Positions 28,154 to 39,020 are shown, numbered from the stretch's first letter. The stretch is 64,000 nucleotides of DNA from Chitinophaga pinensis (GCA_945863605.1 CAMAZP010000015.1:1-64000); one strand, 5' to 3'. The notes: generated by a model from the sequence alone, not told the origin. A program made the numbers and translations.

Positions 28154-29548
28154 TTAGAACAACCATCTAACGATGTCGTTTCCGTTTGCATAAATCATCA
28201 ATCCAAGCAATAAGATAATTCCAACATATTGCGCATATTCCAATACTTTTTGTGGTGCTTCTTTGCCTGTAATCATTTCGTATAATAAGAAGACAACGTG
28301 ACCACCATCTAAAGCGGGGATTGGAAGAATATTCATAAATGCCAAAATGATCGACAATAAAGCCGTATTCAACCAGAATAATTGCCAATCCCAAACTGGT
28401 GGAAACATATTTCCGATTGAAGCAAAGCCACCTAAGGAAGTTGCGCCTTTTTTGGTGAACACAAATTTGAATTGAGCAACATAATCTGTTAAGGTATTAC
28501 TACCGTATCTGAATCCAACAGAGATACTTTCACCAAAACCATATTTAACAGTTTTAATTGCTGCCGAATCTAAAATGATTTTAGCTTGTGTTTGAAAACC
28601 TATTGTTCCATCTGCTTTTACTTTCGAAATTATTTGTATTGTATCTTTCCCACGTAAGACCTCCAACGTTGCTTTTTTGCCTTTTACGGCATATAAACTT
28701 GATTGTAAATCATCAAAATAAACTAATGGTCTTTCGTTAACGGATAGTAAAACGTCATTTTCTTTCAATTCAGCTATTTCTGCTGGCGATCCTTTAACTA
28801 TTTCTTTAACAATATTGGCTTTAGAACGTAATGAAAAGGCAGGCATAGCTCCTGCTTGAAATAATTCAGTGTCGATATTTTTAGGTAATACAATCACTTT
28901 CGTACTTCCGTCAGAACGTAGAACTTTCAGGTTACGAGCGTTACGCAACAGAATTTCTTTATTTAGTTCGTCAATACTAATAACTTCTTTTCCTTCTAGT
29001 TCTATAACTTTATCGCCTGATTTTAAATCGTATTTTTCTAAATAAGGATGTACGCTCATTCCGTTTTTCAAATCAGAAGGATTGATTTCAGTTTGTCCCC
29101 AAAAGAAGATTACACCAATATATATTATAAATCCTAACACTAAATTTACTGTAACTCCCCCCACCATAATAATCAAACGTTGCCACGCTTTTTTGGATCT
29201 AAATTCCCATTCTTGAGCTGGTTGTTTAAGTTGTTCAGTATCCATTGATTCGTCAATCATTCCAGCAATTTTGACATAACCTCCTAGTGGTAACCATCCA
29301 ATGCCCCACTCTGTAGTATTTTGATCTTCGCTCCATTCTTTAGGAGATTCTTTAGTGAGCCAAGCTGTTTTCTTAACTCCATTGACTTTTTTGAAACGGA
29401 ACAAAGAAAACCAAGGATTAAAGAAGAGGTAAAATTTCTCAATTCTTGTTTTGAAAAAACGAGCGGGTAAAAAATGACCAAATTCGTGTAAGGTCACTAA
29501 AATCGCCAATGATAGAAAAAGCTGAGCAGCTTTAATTAAAATATCCAT
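28154..29548 (-). CDS. rseP: RIP site-2 metalloprotease RseP
   Basis: A 464-residue inner-membrane zinc protease that cleaves anti-sigma factors and leftover signal peptides within the membrane. The zinc motif HEFGH is at residues 21-25 in the first membrane helix, and the second motif NILPIPALDGGH lies near the C-terminus between two further helices. Two PDZ-like regions fill the middle (for example VKGSPAEIAELKENDVLLSVN). First gene of the rseP-rsgA-dtd unit; a reverse TATATTTG box at 29567-29574 is a likely promoter. Confidence 0.95.
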   Translation of the reverse strand: MDILIKAAQLFLSLAILVTLHEFGHFLPARFFKTRIEKFYLFFNPWFSLFRFKKVNGVKKTAWLTKESPKEWSEDQNTTEWGIGWLPLGGYVKIAGMIDESMDTEQLKQPAQEWEFRSKKAWQRLIIMVGGVTVNLVLGFIIYIGVIFFWGQTEINPSDLKNGMSVHPYLEKYDLKSGDKVIELEGKEVISIDELNKEILLRNARNLKVLRSDGSTKVIVLPKNIDTELFQAGAMPAFSLRSKANIVKEIVKGSPAEIAELKENDVLLSVNERPLVYFDDLQSSLYAVKGKKATLEVLRGKDTIQIISKVKADGTIGFQTQAKIILDSAAIKTVKYGFGESISVGFRYGSNTLTDYVAQFKFVFTKKGATSLGGFASIGNMFPPVWDWQLFWLNTALLSIILAFMNILPIPALDGGHVVFLLYEMITGKEAPQKVLEYAQYVGIILLLGLMIYANGNDIVRWLF

Positions 29549-29566
29549 TTAGAAATAATTGAGGGA

Positions 29567-29574
29567 CAAATATA
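29567..29574 (-). promoter_or_regulatory. Candidate -7 element of the rseP-rsgA-dtd unit
   Basis: The minus strand reads TATATTTG, matching TAnnTTTG, 18 nt from the rseP ATG. Candidate TTG boxes upstream give spacers of 13 or 26 nt, neither ideal. Confidence 0.45.
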
Positions 29575-29641
29575 CATTTTATCTAGTCAATATGAATAGT
29601 CAAGAAAATAAGAAAATGACTTTAGATAAATGATTAAAATT

Positions 29642-29668
29642 AAAAGGCATTCGATTTAAATGCCTTTT
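29642..29668 (-). terminator. Terminator of the atp operon
   Basis: AAAAGGCATT (29642-29651) and AATGCCTTTT (29659-29668) form a 10-bp stem with a 7-nt loop. Read on the minus strand it is followed by TTTTAATTTT, and it lies 16 nt after the atpG stop. Confidence 0.75.
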
Positions 29669-29684
29669 TGATTATAAAATTGTT

Positions 29685-30560
29685 CTAACCGTTCAAAGCT
29701 TCTGCACCACCAACGATTTCTAAGATTTCGTTTGTAATTGCAGCTTGACGTGCTTTGTTGTAACTTAATTTTAAGCTTTTTTGAAGTTCTTTCGCATTAT
29801 CTGTAGCTTTATGCATTGCAGTCATACGAGCGCCATGCTCAGCAGCAAATGAATCACGAATTGCTTTAAATACTTGAAGTTTCAATGATTTAGGAATCAA
29901 ATCTTCAACGATTTCATTTTTAGATGGTTCAAAAATGTAATCTCCAGCAGCGTTTGTTCCTTCAGAAACAGTTGGTATAATTGGTAAAAATTGTTCCGTT
30001 TCAATTGATTGTGTTGCTGCATTGATAAAACGATTGTAAACCAAAACAACTTTATCATATTCATTTGCTTTGAATCCACGCATTACTTCTTCTGCAATTC
30101 TTGCAACATTGTCAAATTTCAAATCAGCATAAACGTCCTCTAAAGGTGCTAAAGCTGGGTTGATGTAGTAATTCGGCGTGTTTTTATAAGCGTCTTTAAT
30201 TTTTTTACCTAAACACAACAATTTAACGTTTGTGTTAGCATATTCATTTTGTTGAAGAGCAGCAACACGTTTGATGATGTTATTATTAAAACCGCCGCAC
30301 AATCCACGATTCGAAGTAATTCCGATTATTAAAACGGTTTTAATTTCTCTCGTTTCTGAATAAGCGTTTTCAGATAAATCAAGTGTAGCACTTAAATTTT
30401 CAAGAATCTCCTTCAATTTTCCAGCATACGGGCGCATTGCTGTAACAGCATCTTGTGCACGCTTTAACTTCGCCGCAGAAACCATTTTCATTGCAGAAGT
30501 AATCTGCATCGTGGAACCAACGGAGGTTATTCTATTTCGTATTTCCTTTAAATTAGCCAT
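29685..30560 (-). CDS. atpG: ATP synthase F1 subunit gamma
   Basis: A 291-residue central-stalk subunit. The N-terminal helix MANLKEIRNRITSVGSTMQITSAMKMVSAAKLKRAQ and the C-terminal helix with RMTAMHKATDNA and YNKARQAAITNEILEIVGGAEAL are characteristic. The ATG at 30560 is chosen because it gives the family start; an upstream ATG at 30584 would add eight residues (MKSAIQKK) read from the repeat-rich spacer. Last gene of the atp operon, separated from atpA by a hairpin built of 7-bp repeats. Confidence 0.95.
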   Translation of the reverse strand: MANLKEIRNRITSVGSTMQITSAMKMVSAAKLKRAQDAVTAMRPYAGKLKEILENLSATLDLSENAYSETREIKTVLIIGITSNRGLCGGFNNNIIKRVAALQQNEYANTNVKLLCLGKKIKDAYKNTPNYYINPALAPLEDVYADLKFDNVARIAEEVMRGFKANEYDKVVLVYNRFINAATQSIETEQFLPIIPTVSEGTNAAGDYIFEPSKNEIVEDLIPKSLKLQVFKAIRDSFAAEHGARMTAMHKATDNAKELQKSLKLSYNKARQAAITNEILEIVGGAEALNG

Positions 30561-30570
30561 CTTTTTTTGG

Positions 30571-30643
30571 ATTGCAGATTTCAAATTGCGAATTACAGAT
30601 TAGTTATTAATCTTCAATTCGCAATTTGCAATCTGTAATTTTT
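30571..30643. repeat. Hairpin of 7-bp repeats between atpG and atpA
   Basis: The left arm is four exact-phase heptads (ATTGCAG, ATTTCAA, ATTGCGA, ATTACAG). After a 7-nt loop, the right arm has their reverse forms (AATCTTC, AATTCGC, AATTTGC, AATCTGT). The 31-bp arms pair at 27 positions (30571-30601 with 30609-30639). The same heptad words flank the four-helix-bundle gene in the suf operon. Confidence 0.85.
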
Positions 30644-32217
30644 TAATATTTATCAGCTACTTCTCTTGCAACTTTTGTCAACGTATCAGTGATTTCATCA
30701 GTATATTTTCCTGCTTTCAAAGCCACTAAAACATCTGCGTGTTTCGCTTCTAAAACCGTTAAATAATCTTTTTCGAATTCTTTCACCTTGTTGATTGGAA
30801 CGCGCTGCATTAAACCTTTTGTTCCAACGTAGATAATCGCAATTTGTTTTTCAACTGGATATGGATCACCTTCTTTTTGTTTCAAGATTTCAACGTTTCT
30901 TGCTCCTTTATCTAATACTGATTTTGTAGCAGCATCAAGGTCAGAACCAAATTTTGCAAACGCCTCTAATTCTCTATATTGTGCTTGGTCTAATTTCAAA
31001 GTACCAGCCACTTTTTTCATTGATTTGATTTGTGCATTACCTCCAACACGAGATACAGAGATACCAACGTTAATCGCTGGACGAATACCTGCGTTGAACA
31101 AGTCACCTTCTAAGAAAATTTGTCCGTCAGTAATCGAAATTACGTTTGTTGGGATATAAGCAGATACGTCACCCGCTTGTGTTTCAATAATTGGTAATGC
31201 TGTTAATGAACCACCACCTTTTACTAAATGTTTAATTGAAGGAGGTAAATCATTCATTTGTGATGCAATTGAATCATCAGCAATGATTTTCGCAGCACGC
31301 TCTAACAAACGAGAATGTAAGTAGAAAACGTCACCTGGGTATGCCTCACGACCTGGAGGACGACGTAATAATAAAGATACCTCACGGTAAGCAACCGCTT
31401 GTTTAGACAAGTCATCAAATACGATTAACGCTGGACGTCCTGAATCGCGGAAAAACTCACCTACAGCAGCACCAGTCATTGGAGCATAAAACTGCATTGG
31501 AGCAGGATCAGATGCGTTAGAAGCAACAACAGTTGTGTAAGCCATTGCACCAGCATCTTCTAATTTTTTAACGATTCCTGCAACTGTTGAACCTTTTTGT
31601 CCAATAGCTACATAAATACAATATACAGGTTCTCCTCTATCGAAGAATTCTCTTTGATTGATAATTGTATCGATTGCAACAGTTGTTTTTCCTGTTTGAC
31701 GGTCACCGATGATTAACTCACGTTGTCCACGTCCGATTGGAATCATTGCATCAACCGCTTTTATACCTGTTTGTAAAGGCTCATTTACTGGTTGACGGAA
31801 AATAACACCTGGCGCTTTACGCTCGATTGGCATTTCATATAATTCACCTTGAATTGGTCCTTTACCATCGATTGGTTGCCCTAAAGTGTCAACAACACGA
31901 CCAACCATTCCTTCACCAACTTTTACAGAAGCAATTTTTCCTAAACGACGAACTGTATCACCTTCGTTTACACTAGATGAACGACCAAGAATTACGGCTC
32001 CAACGTTGTCTTCTTCCAAGTTCAAAGCGATACCTTGCGCACCACTTTTGAATTCGATAAGTTCACCATATTGAACACCATTCATTCCATAAATACGAGC
32101 GATACCGTCTCCTACTTGTAGAACGGTTCCAACTTCTTGTAGTTCAGCTTCTGAGCGAAAACCTGAAAGTTGTTCTCTTAAAATTGCTGAAACTTCTGCC
32201 GGTTTAATATCTGCCAT
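30643..32217 (-). CDS. atpA: ATP synthase F1 subunit alpha
   Basis: A 524-residue non-catalytic hexamer subunit. Walker A GDRQTGKT is at residues 171-178; [40 protein letters not shown] covers the Walker B and arginine-finger side, and [18 protein letters not shown] is a family signature. It lies between atpH (27 nt upstream) and the repeat-rich spacer before atpG. The catalytic beta subunit (atpD) is not in this operon. Confidence 0.98.
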   Translation of the reverse strand: MADIKPAEVSAILREQLSGFRSEAELQEVGTVLQVGDGIARIYGMNGVQYGELIEFKSGAQGIALNLEEDNVGAVILGRSSSVNEGDTVRRLGKIASVKVGEGMVGRVVDTLGQPIDGKGPIQGELYEMPIERKAPGVIFRQPVNEPLQTGIKAVDAMIPIGRGQRELIIGDRQTGKTTVAIDTIINQREFFDRGEPVYCIYVAIGQKGSTVAGIVKKLEDAGAMAYTTVVASNASDPAPMQFYAPMTGAAVGEFFRDSGRPALIVFDDLSKQAVAYREVSLLLRRPPGREAYPGDVFYLHSRLLERAAKIIADDSIASQMNDLPPSIKHLVKGGGSLTALPIIETQAGDVSAYIPTNVISITDGQIFLEGDLFNAGIRPAINVGISVSRVGGNAQIKSMKKVAGTLKLDQAQYRELEAFAKFGSDLDAATKSVLDKGARNVEILKQKEGDPYPVEKQIAIIYVGTKGLMQRVPINKVKEFEKDYLTVLEAKHADVLVALKAGKYTDEITDTLTKVAREVADKY

Positions 32218-32244
32218 TTTGTTTTGTATTAATTGTGCTTTGTT

Positions 32245-32778
32245 TTATTTTGATAATTCTTGTTTCATTCTTAGTAACTGAGTTGCTACAGATGCATCGA
32301 ACTGTTTGTCGCCCATTCTCACGATAAATCCACCAACGATACTTTCGTCAACCAATTCAGTAATTTCTAATGTACCTTTTACTGTTGTGCTTATTTTAGC
32401 GATGATGTTTGCTTTTGTTGCTGCATCCAAAGCTCGAGCACTTGTAATCGTAATCGGAACAATTCCTTTGTATTCTTTAACTTGATTGATATAAGAATTT
32501 GCAATTTCAGTAATGAAACGCTCTCTACCATTTTTAGTAATCAAGGCGATAAAAGAAAGAGTTAATGGTTCAAACTCACCAAACAATTTATTCAACACAT
32601 CAATTTTCTTGTCTATGTTGATGATTGGTGAATTCAAGAAAACCTGAAATTCGTTTGTTTCTTTTGCGGCGTTAAGAATACGTTGCATATTTGACTCAAT
32701 CACTTCGACTTTTTGTTGATCGACTGCTAATTCTAACAATGCTTTTGCGTATCTCGATGCTGATTTTGCTGATTTCAT
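32245..32778 (-). CDS. atpH: ATP synthase F1 subunit delta (OSCP)
   Basis: A 177-residue peripheral-stalk connector. The N-terminal domain (SRYAKALLELAVDQQKVEVIESNMQRI) and the C-terminal signature LVDESIVGGFIVRMGDKQFDASV are diagnostic of AtpH/OSCP. It lies 7 nt after atpF and 27 nt before atpA. Confidence 0.95.
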   Translation of the reverse strand: MKSAKSASRYAKALLELAVDQQKVEVIESNMQRILNAAKETNEFQVFLNSPIINIDKKIDVLNKLFGEFEPLTLSFIALITKNGRERFITEIANSYINQVKEYKGIVPITITSARALDAATKANIIAKISTTVKGTLEITELVDESIVGGFIVRMGDKQFDASVATQLLRMKQELSK

Positions 32779-32785
32779 CCTTGAA

Positions 32786-33280
32786 TTAATTCATGTTAAT
32801 ATCACCAACCAATTTGTCAGCCAATGCTTTTTGTTTATCATCAGATGCTAATTCACCTCTAATTACTTTTTCAGCAATTTCTAAGGATAATGCAGCAACA
32901 TGTGTTTTCAATTCTGCCATAGCAGCAGCTTTTTCACTGTTGATTGTATGTCTTGCATTCTCAACGATTTTGTCAGCTTCTGTTTTTGATTTAGATTTCG
33001 CTGCTTCAATCATTTGATTTGCTGCTTCTTTCGCTTCTTTCAAGATATTATCTCTTTCAGCTCTTGCTTCTTTTAAGATTTTATCATTTTCAGCTTGTAA
33101 AGCTTGCATTTCAGAACGCGTTTTTTCTGCTAATTCTAAAGCTTCAGTGATTTTTTGTTCTCTAGCATTAACAGCAGAAAGAATTGGTTTCCAAGCAAAT
33201 TTTGCTAATAAAAACAATAGGATGCAAAATACTAGTGCTGTCCAAAATAAAAGTCCTAAATCTGGTAATATTAAATCCAT
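32786..33280 (-). CDS. atpF: ATP synthase Fo subunit b
   Basis: A 164-residue stator subunit: one N-terminal membrane helix (about residues 8-28, ALVFCILLFLLAKFAWKPIL) followed by a long Ala/Glu/Lys-rich coiled coil. WKPILSAVNAREQKI is the family signature. It follows atpE after a 79-bp gap that contains a strong hairpin. Confidence 0.96.
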   Translation of the reverse strand: MDLILPDLGLLFWTALVFCILLFLLAKFAWKPILSAVNAREQKITEALELAEKTRSEMQALQAENDKILKEARAERDNILKEAKEAANQMIEAAKSKSKTEADKIVENARHTINSEKAAAMAELKTHVAALSLEIAEKVIRGELASDDKQKALADKLVGDINMN

Positions 33281-33318
33281 TTTATTCTAAATTTTAATTT
33301 TTTAAGTTTTAAAAAAAT

Positions 33319-33353
33319 AAAGTGTGTCACAACCAACCGTTGCAACACACTTT
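33319..33353 (-). terminator. Intra-operon hairpin with U-tract between atpE and atpF
   Basis: On the minus strand, AAAGTGTGT (33353-33345), a 17-nt loop and ACACACTTT (33327-33319) form a perfect 9-bp stem followed by ATTTTTTT. The loop itself can pair CAAC with GTTG. It lies just after the atpE stop and can act as a partial terminator or 3'-end stabiliser. Confidence 0.7.
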
Positions 33354-33359
33354 AAAGTT

Positions 33360-34705
<1,346 letters not shown>

Positions 34706-34743
34706 GAACTAAAGTTTCTCTTGTGGGTTTTCAAAATTTGGCG

Positions 34744-34773
34744 CAAAGGTAGTTAAACTTTATTAACAAACAA
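34744..34773 (-). promoter_or_regulatory. Promoter of the atp operon (TTG, 19 bp, TACCTTTG)
   Basis: On the minus strand TTG (34773-34771) and TACCTTTG (34751-34744) are separated by 19 bp, a near-ideal Bacteroidota promoter. It gives a leader of about 30 nt to the atpB ATG. Confidence 0.8.
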
Positions 34774-34791
34774 TAATAAATCAATTTTTGA

Positions 34792-35337
34792 TTACTTTGA
34801 TTTAGCTCTCACCTTTTTATAAAGTTGAATAGCAACCATTAAACTAAGTGCCACCCCAAAGAAACCGAGTGTTCCATAAACCCAATTGAGGGTATTTTTT
34901 AGAACCACTAAAAATACAATTGCAACCAAAAATAAAGTGGCCAATTCGTTCCAAAGTCGCAATTGATTTGACTTCCATCTACACACACCTTTCACAATGT
35001 CAAACATTATTTTTTGACAATAGAAGTGATAAATCAAGAGAAAAACTACAAAAGTTAGTTTTAGGTGCATCCAAGGCATTTTGAGAAAAGCAGGATTGAT
35101 TACAAGCATCCAAATTCCAAAAATCACGGATAAAACCATTGCAGGCGTTGTAATGATCCACCACAATTTTTTTTGCATAATTACCAACTGGTCAACTAAA
35201 ATAGATTTTTTTGGCTCTTCCATTTCCTTTGCTTCTTGGGAGTAAATAAACAAGCGAACGATGTAGAACAATCCAGCGAACCAACTCACCACAAAAATGA
35301 TGTGGAGTGCTTTTATAACATTAATATCTATTTGCAT
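34792..35337 (-). CDS. hemJ: Protoporphyrinogen IX oxidase HemJ-like membrane protein (CopD family)
   Basis: A 181-residue membrane protein with about five helices. The conserved His12 (IKALHIIFVVSWFAGLFYIVRLFIY) and the PWMHLKLTFV motif match HemJ, the heme-dependent oxidase that converts protoporphyrinogen IX to protoporphyrin IX in bacteria lacking HemG or HemY. The pattern WWIITTPAMV is also typical. No other heme genes are adjacent. A reverse TAAATTTG box (35342-35349) ends 4 nt before the ATG. Confidence 0.85.
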   Translation of the reverse strand: MQIDINVIKALHIIFVVSWFAGLFYIVRLFIYSQEAKEMEEPKKSILVDQLVIMQKKLWWIITTPAMVLSVIFGIWMLVINPAFLKMPWMHLKLTFVVFLLIYHFYCQKIMFDIVKGVCRWKSNQLRLWNELATLFLVAIVFLVVLKNTLNWVYGTLGFFGVALSLMVAIQLYKKVRAKSK

Positions 35338-35399
35338 ATGGCAAATTTATACTTTCTTTGCTTTTGAAAGTGAAACCATCTAAAATCATTGGTAATTGT

Positions 35400-36230
35400 A
35401 TGAGTCTAAAATTGAATTTCAAAAACTTTATTCTGTTTACAAGTTGCTCTTTAGCGCTTACAAAGGCTATTGCTCAAGATAAACAATTCTCCATCGAAGG
35501 AAGTTTTCAAGGGAAGAATTTATTTGTTCGCAATCCACCTCAATCGGATGGTTTTGGGTTTTGTGTTTCAAAAGTTTTAGTAAATGGTGAAATCCTTCCG
35601 GCCTCTATTCAAAATTCAAACTTTGAGATAGATTTTTCACTTTTTGAAATTAAAAAAGGTGAAAAAGTGTTTGTAGTCCTTTCACATGCTGAAGGTTGTG
35701 AACCAGAATTTATTAATGCAGAAGTATTATTGCCAAAAAGCACGTTTGAATGTGTTGCTATTTCCGCAGAAAAAAATGGCTTAGTCAATTGGCAAACGAA
35801 AGCTGAAAATGGTTCATTAGATTTTATCATCGAGCAATATCGATGGGGACGTTGGGTTGAAGTTGGACAGGTAAAAGGAAACGGCATCAATCAACTAAAT
35901 AAATATACCTTTCAACTTTCGCCTCATTCTGGACTGAACAAAGTGCGAGTTTCTCAGATTGATAACTCAGGAGAAAAACGAAGTTCCAAAGAAGTTTCCT
36001 TTCAAGCGACCATTTCCAAAGTGAAAATGGCACCAGCAAAAGTGACTGATTATTTGTATTTCAAAGCAAATGGTAAAAGTGTGAAGACAAAATTTGAAGT
36101 GTACGATGCCTTCGGAAATTTATTAAAGCTAGGCTACAACGAGAAAGTAGATTGTCAAAATTTGGTGAATGGTGTTTATTTTGTAAACTTCGATAACACA
36201 ACTGAAAAATTCATAAAAATCGACCAATGA
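35400..36230 (+). CDS. Secreted protein with a T9SS type A-like C-terminus
   Basis: A 276-residue protein counted from the ATG at 35400, where a signal peptide is well placed (MSLKLNFKNFILFTSCSLALTKAIAQ); the upstream TTG at 35358 would add 14 charged residues before it. The middle is beta-rich with two Cys. The final ~75 residues (KFEVYDAFGNLLKLGYNEKVDCQNLVNGVYFVNF) resemble a minimal T9SS type A sorting domain, ending FIKIDQ. Function not recognised. Its stop overlaps the mce ATG (ATGA), so the two are cotranscribed, although a shared role is not obvious. Confidence 0.7.
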   Translation: MSLKLNFKNFILFTSCSLALTKAIAQDKQFSIEGSFQGKNLFVRNPPQSDGFGFCVSKVLVNGEILPASIQNSNFEIDFSLFEIKKGEKVFVVLSHAEGCEPEFINAEVLLPKSTFECVAISAEKNGLVNWQTKAENGSLDFIIEQYRWGRWVEVGQVKGNGINQLNKYTFQLSPHSGLNKVRVSQIDNSGEKRSSKEVSFQATISKVKMAPAKVTDYLYFKANGKSVKTKFEVYDAFGNLLKLGYNEKVDCQNLVNGVYFVNFDNTTEKFIKIDQ

Positions 36231-36634
36231 TTAAAAAAATTGAACATTTAGGAATCGCTGTTAAAGATTTGAACGTATCTATTCCACTTTACGAAAAACT
36301 GTTTCAAACTCCTTGTTACAAAACTGAAGCTGTTGAATCAGAAGGTGTTAAAACAGCATTTTTTCAAATTGGTGAATCGAAAATCGAACTTTTAGAAGCG
36401 AGTAATCCCGAATCGCCCATTGCTAAATTTTTAGAGAAAAAAGGAGCCGGATTTCATCACGTTGCTTTTGAAGTGGACGATATCGACAAAGAAATCGAAC
36501 GCTTATCAAACGAAGGTTTTCAATTGATTCACACTAGCCCCAAAGATGGCGCAGATAATAAAAGGATAGCGTTTTTACACCCAAAATCTAGCGATGGATT
36601 GTTAATTGAACTGTGTATGGAAAAGTTAAGTTAA
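36227..36634 (+). CDS. mce: Methylmalonyl-CoA epimerase
   Basis: A 135-residue vicinal oxygen chelate protein, full length. Likely metal ligands are His7 (EHLGIAV), Gln47 (AFFQIGE), His78 (FHHVAFEV) and Glu128 (LIELC), with the typical AKFLEKKGAGFHHVAFEV segment. It interconverts (R)- and (S)-methylmalonyl-CoA in propionyl-CoA metabolism. Overlaps the stop of the upstream secreted-protein gene and, by 4 bp, the end of the convergent TPR gene. Confidence 0.94.
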   Translation: MIKKIEHLGIAVKDLNVSIPLYEKLFQTPCYKTEAVESEGVKTAFFQIGESKIELLEASNPESPIAKFLEKKGAGFHHVAFEVDDIDKEIERLSNEGFQLIHTSPKDGADNKRIAFLHPKSSDGLLIELCMEKLS

Positions 36635-38469
36635 AGCTCGTCTTCCTCTCCTTCTATATTTTTATCTCCTCGCAATACACGTATGCGTTTGCGCGCTTCG
36701 GCAGAAAACAAACTTCCTTTGTAGTCAATTGCCAATCGACGGTAGAATTCCAACGCTTTTTCTTTATTTAATAAGACATTATCATTGATGTCAGCCATTC
36801 TGAAAAGGGCATCATCTGCTAGAATATCTTGTCCGTGAAATTTCAACAAATCTTCGTAATAATCTAAGGCTTTTTGCCAATTACCCTGCATTTCGTTAGC
36901 TTTTGCTTTTCTAAACAAAATTTCATCAGCTAAAGAGTGAAATGGGAAATTCAATTGAATGCTATCAAACAATTGAAAAGCAGCTTCATATTTATGTTGT
37001 TCAATTAATAATTCAGCATTGGCAAACCAAGTCATGACGGTGTAATTGCTATCCAATCCAAAATTATCAGTAATAAAAACCGACAATTGCATTGCGTCGT
37101 TTGCTATCAATCGCGATGTTGCTTCTTTCAAAACGTTCAATTGTCCTTGGGCGAAATCAAACTCTCCATCGAAATAAAACACGCGCGCATTTTTAAACTT
37201 TGCTTCTTCTCCGATGGATTCAAACTTAAAATCAGTATCAATTTGCATATACAATAAAGACGCCTCCCAAATATCTCCACCTAAGACGTGAACATCTGCG
37301 AGTTGCATTTTCAGTTGTGCTTTTTGGATATCTGTTAAACCAGGAGTTTGCATTAAATTTGTTAAAACTTCAATTGATTTTTCGGCTTTATTCGCATAGA
37401 AAGCAAGTATGTGAGCGTATTCTAAAATAATTGAAATACTTTGCCTGCTTTTACCGGTTTTTACAATTGCGTTTTCGTAATCCAATAATGTGGCGTCAAT
37501 TTCTGATTGTGAGTAAGCTCTATTCGTTGTTAATTCAACGTATCTTGTATTCAACAAAGATTTTAGTGCTTCAAAGTAAATAGGGCCATTTTCACCTAAT
37601 GCCATCACGTAGTTAAAACATTTTCGTGCAGCAGTATAATCTTTATTTTCAAGACAAATCATACCCAAATGTTGAACGCGGTAACCATCGTTTGAGGTTC
37701 GTTTGTCTAAAGCAACCACTTGTGTAAAAGCACCTCCAAAATTTTTACTTTGCACAAAAAGCCAAACAATCATTTCTGAAAAAACAAGATTGGAATTAGA
37801 TTTTTGTACTTTTTGTAATAAAGCTTCTTTTAAGATTAAAAAATCTGGATCTTCGCTATTGGATAATTTTAAACGTTGATTCATAGCCAATTGAATAGAT
37901 TCAAACATCGTGGGTTGCGTTTCAACGTAATCTAAATACTCGCGCACCATTTCCGTTTTGTTTCCAATTAGTGCATAATAATCAGCATATTGAAAATTGA
38001 AAGGATAATAATTCGCTACTTTTCTTCCTTTGTCTAATGTTAATTTTGCGAAATCAAATTTTCCTTTTGCGGCAAAAGCTTGGTAGGTTTGAATAATGAC
38101 TGACGGATTATTACCAACGTTTTCGATAATATCCTCGTAAGCTTTTTTCGCTTTAGCGGGTTCGTTGGTATCGTCGTAGAACTGACCTAAAACCACTTTC
38201 AATTCTAAGTCTGTTTTGTTGCTAGCAATTTGTTTTTTAATCGTTTTTTCAGCTGTTTTAAAGTCCTTTATTTGCACCAAACATTCTAAATAGCGATTGA
38301 AATAAACTTTGGTTGGATTAGCGTTGTATATTTTCTCGTAATAGCCTATTGCTTTGTCAAATTCACCATTAGAATAATAATGTTGTGCTAACTGAATATC
38401 ATTTTCTGTTTGTGAAAACACAGAAAATGAGCCAATAAAAAAAAGTAAAACAAATCCTATATGTTTCAT
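36631..38469 (-). CDS. Secreted tetratricopeptide repeat protein
   Basis: A 612-residue protein with a signal peptide (MKHIGFVLLFFIGSFSVFSQ) and many TPR units from start (AQHYYSNGEFDKAIGYYEKIYNANP) to end (ALFRMADINDNVLLNKEKALEFYRRL), plus an acidic tail. It is a superhelical scaffold presumably in the periplasm; no catalytic domain is seen. It overlaps the upstream lipoprotein gene by 4 bp, so the two probably form one envelope-associated unit. Similar TPR/lipoprotein pairs are common in Bacteroidota but unassigned. Confidence 0.8.
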   Translation of the reverse strand: MKHIGFVLLFFIGSFSVFSQTENDIQLAQHYYSNGEFDKAIGYYEKIYNANPTKVYFNRYLECLVQIKDFKTAEKTIKKQIASNKTDLELKVVLGQFYDDTNEPAKAKKAYEDIIENVGNNPSVIIQTYQAFAAKGKFDFAKLTLDKGRKVANYYPFNFQYADYYALIGNKTEMVREYLDYVETQPTMFESIQLAMNQRLKLSNSEDPDFLILKEALLQKVQKSNSNLVFSEMIVWLFVQSKNFGGAFTQVVALDKRTSNDGYRVQHLGMICLENKDYTAARKCFNYVMALGENGPIYFEALKSLLNTRYVELTTNRAYSQSEIDATLLDYENAIVKTGKSRQSISIILEYAHILAFYANKAEKSIEVLTNLMQTPGLTDIQKAQLKMQLADVHVLGGDIWEASLLYMQIDTDFKFESIGEEAKFKNARVFYFDGEFDFAQGQLNVLKEATSRLIANDAMQLSVFITDNFGLDSNYTVMTWFANAELLIEQHKYEAAFQLFDSIQLNFPFHSLADEILFRKAKANEMQGNWQKALDYYEDLLKFHGQDILADDALFRMADINDNVLLNKEKALEFYRRLAIDYKGSLFSAEARKRIRVLRGDKNIEGEEDEL

Positions 38470-39020
38470 TTCGTTACTTTATTTTTCTTTTCCAATAAAC
38501 TAATTGAAAATTTGTAAAGATCATCATGTAATTCAGAATAGGTTTTAAAAATCAATTCTTTTTGTTCTTTATAATCGTTTAATAACACAGAAATTTTGTT
38601 GATTTTATCCGATTCAAAGGTTAAATATTCGTCGTATTTATCGCGTTCACCGTATCCATTTTCTATATCTGCATACAGATTTTTAAGAGTGCCGCGTTCT
38701 TCGAATATCCCATTTTTTACTTTTTTGAAAGCTTCACCTAGTGGATTTAAAGCTCTTCTCATTCGTTTATATGCATCCATTTTTCTTCCAAGTTCACTGT
38801 CGATCTTATCCAATATTAAATTATTTTTAATGCGAAGTTCAACTGTACTTGTAGAGAGTTTTAATTGAGGGAGGGAGTCAATCGTGTGTGCTTTCAACTC
38901 TTTGTTTAATGAATCCAAACGTTCATTCATTAAATCAATTTTTGATAACTGTTCCTTTTTATTGAGGTCGGCACATGAACAAAATAAACCTATTAATGTA
39001 ATGAATAAATATATTCTCAT
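38466..39020 (-). CDS. Small coiled-coil lipoprotein
   Basis: A 184-residue protein with a short lipoprotein signal ending FCSC (lipidation probably at Cys16) followed by a charged, helical, coiled-coil body (ERLDSLNKELKAH, DKINKISVLLNDYKEQ). No family is recognised. It is cotranscribed with the TPR protein downstream (4-bp overlap), suggesting a joint periplasmic complex. A reverse TAGTTTTG box lies at 39051-39058. Confidence 0.7.
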   Translation of the reverse strand: MRIYLFITLIGLFCSCADLNKKEQLSKIDLMNERLDSLNKELKAHTIDSLPQLKLSTSTVELRIKNNLILDKIDSELGRKMDAYKRMRRALNPLGEAFKKVKNGIFEERGTLKNLYADIENGYGERDKYDEYLTFESDKINKISVLLNDYKEQKELIFKTYSELHDDLYKFSISLLEKKNKVTK

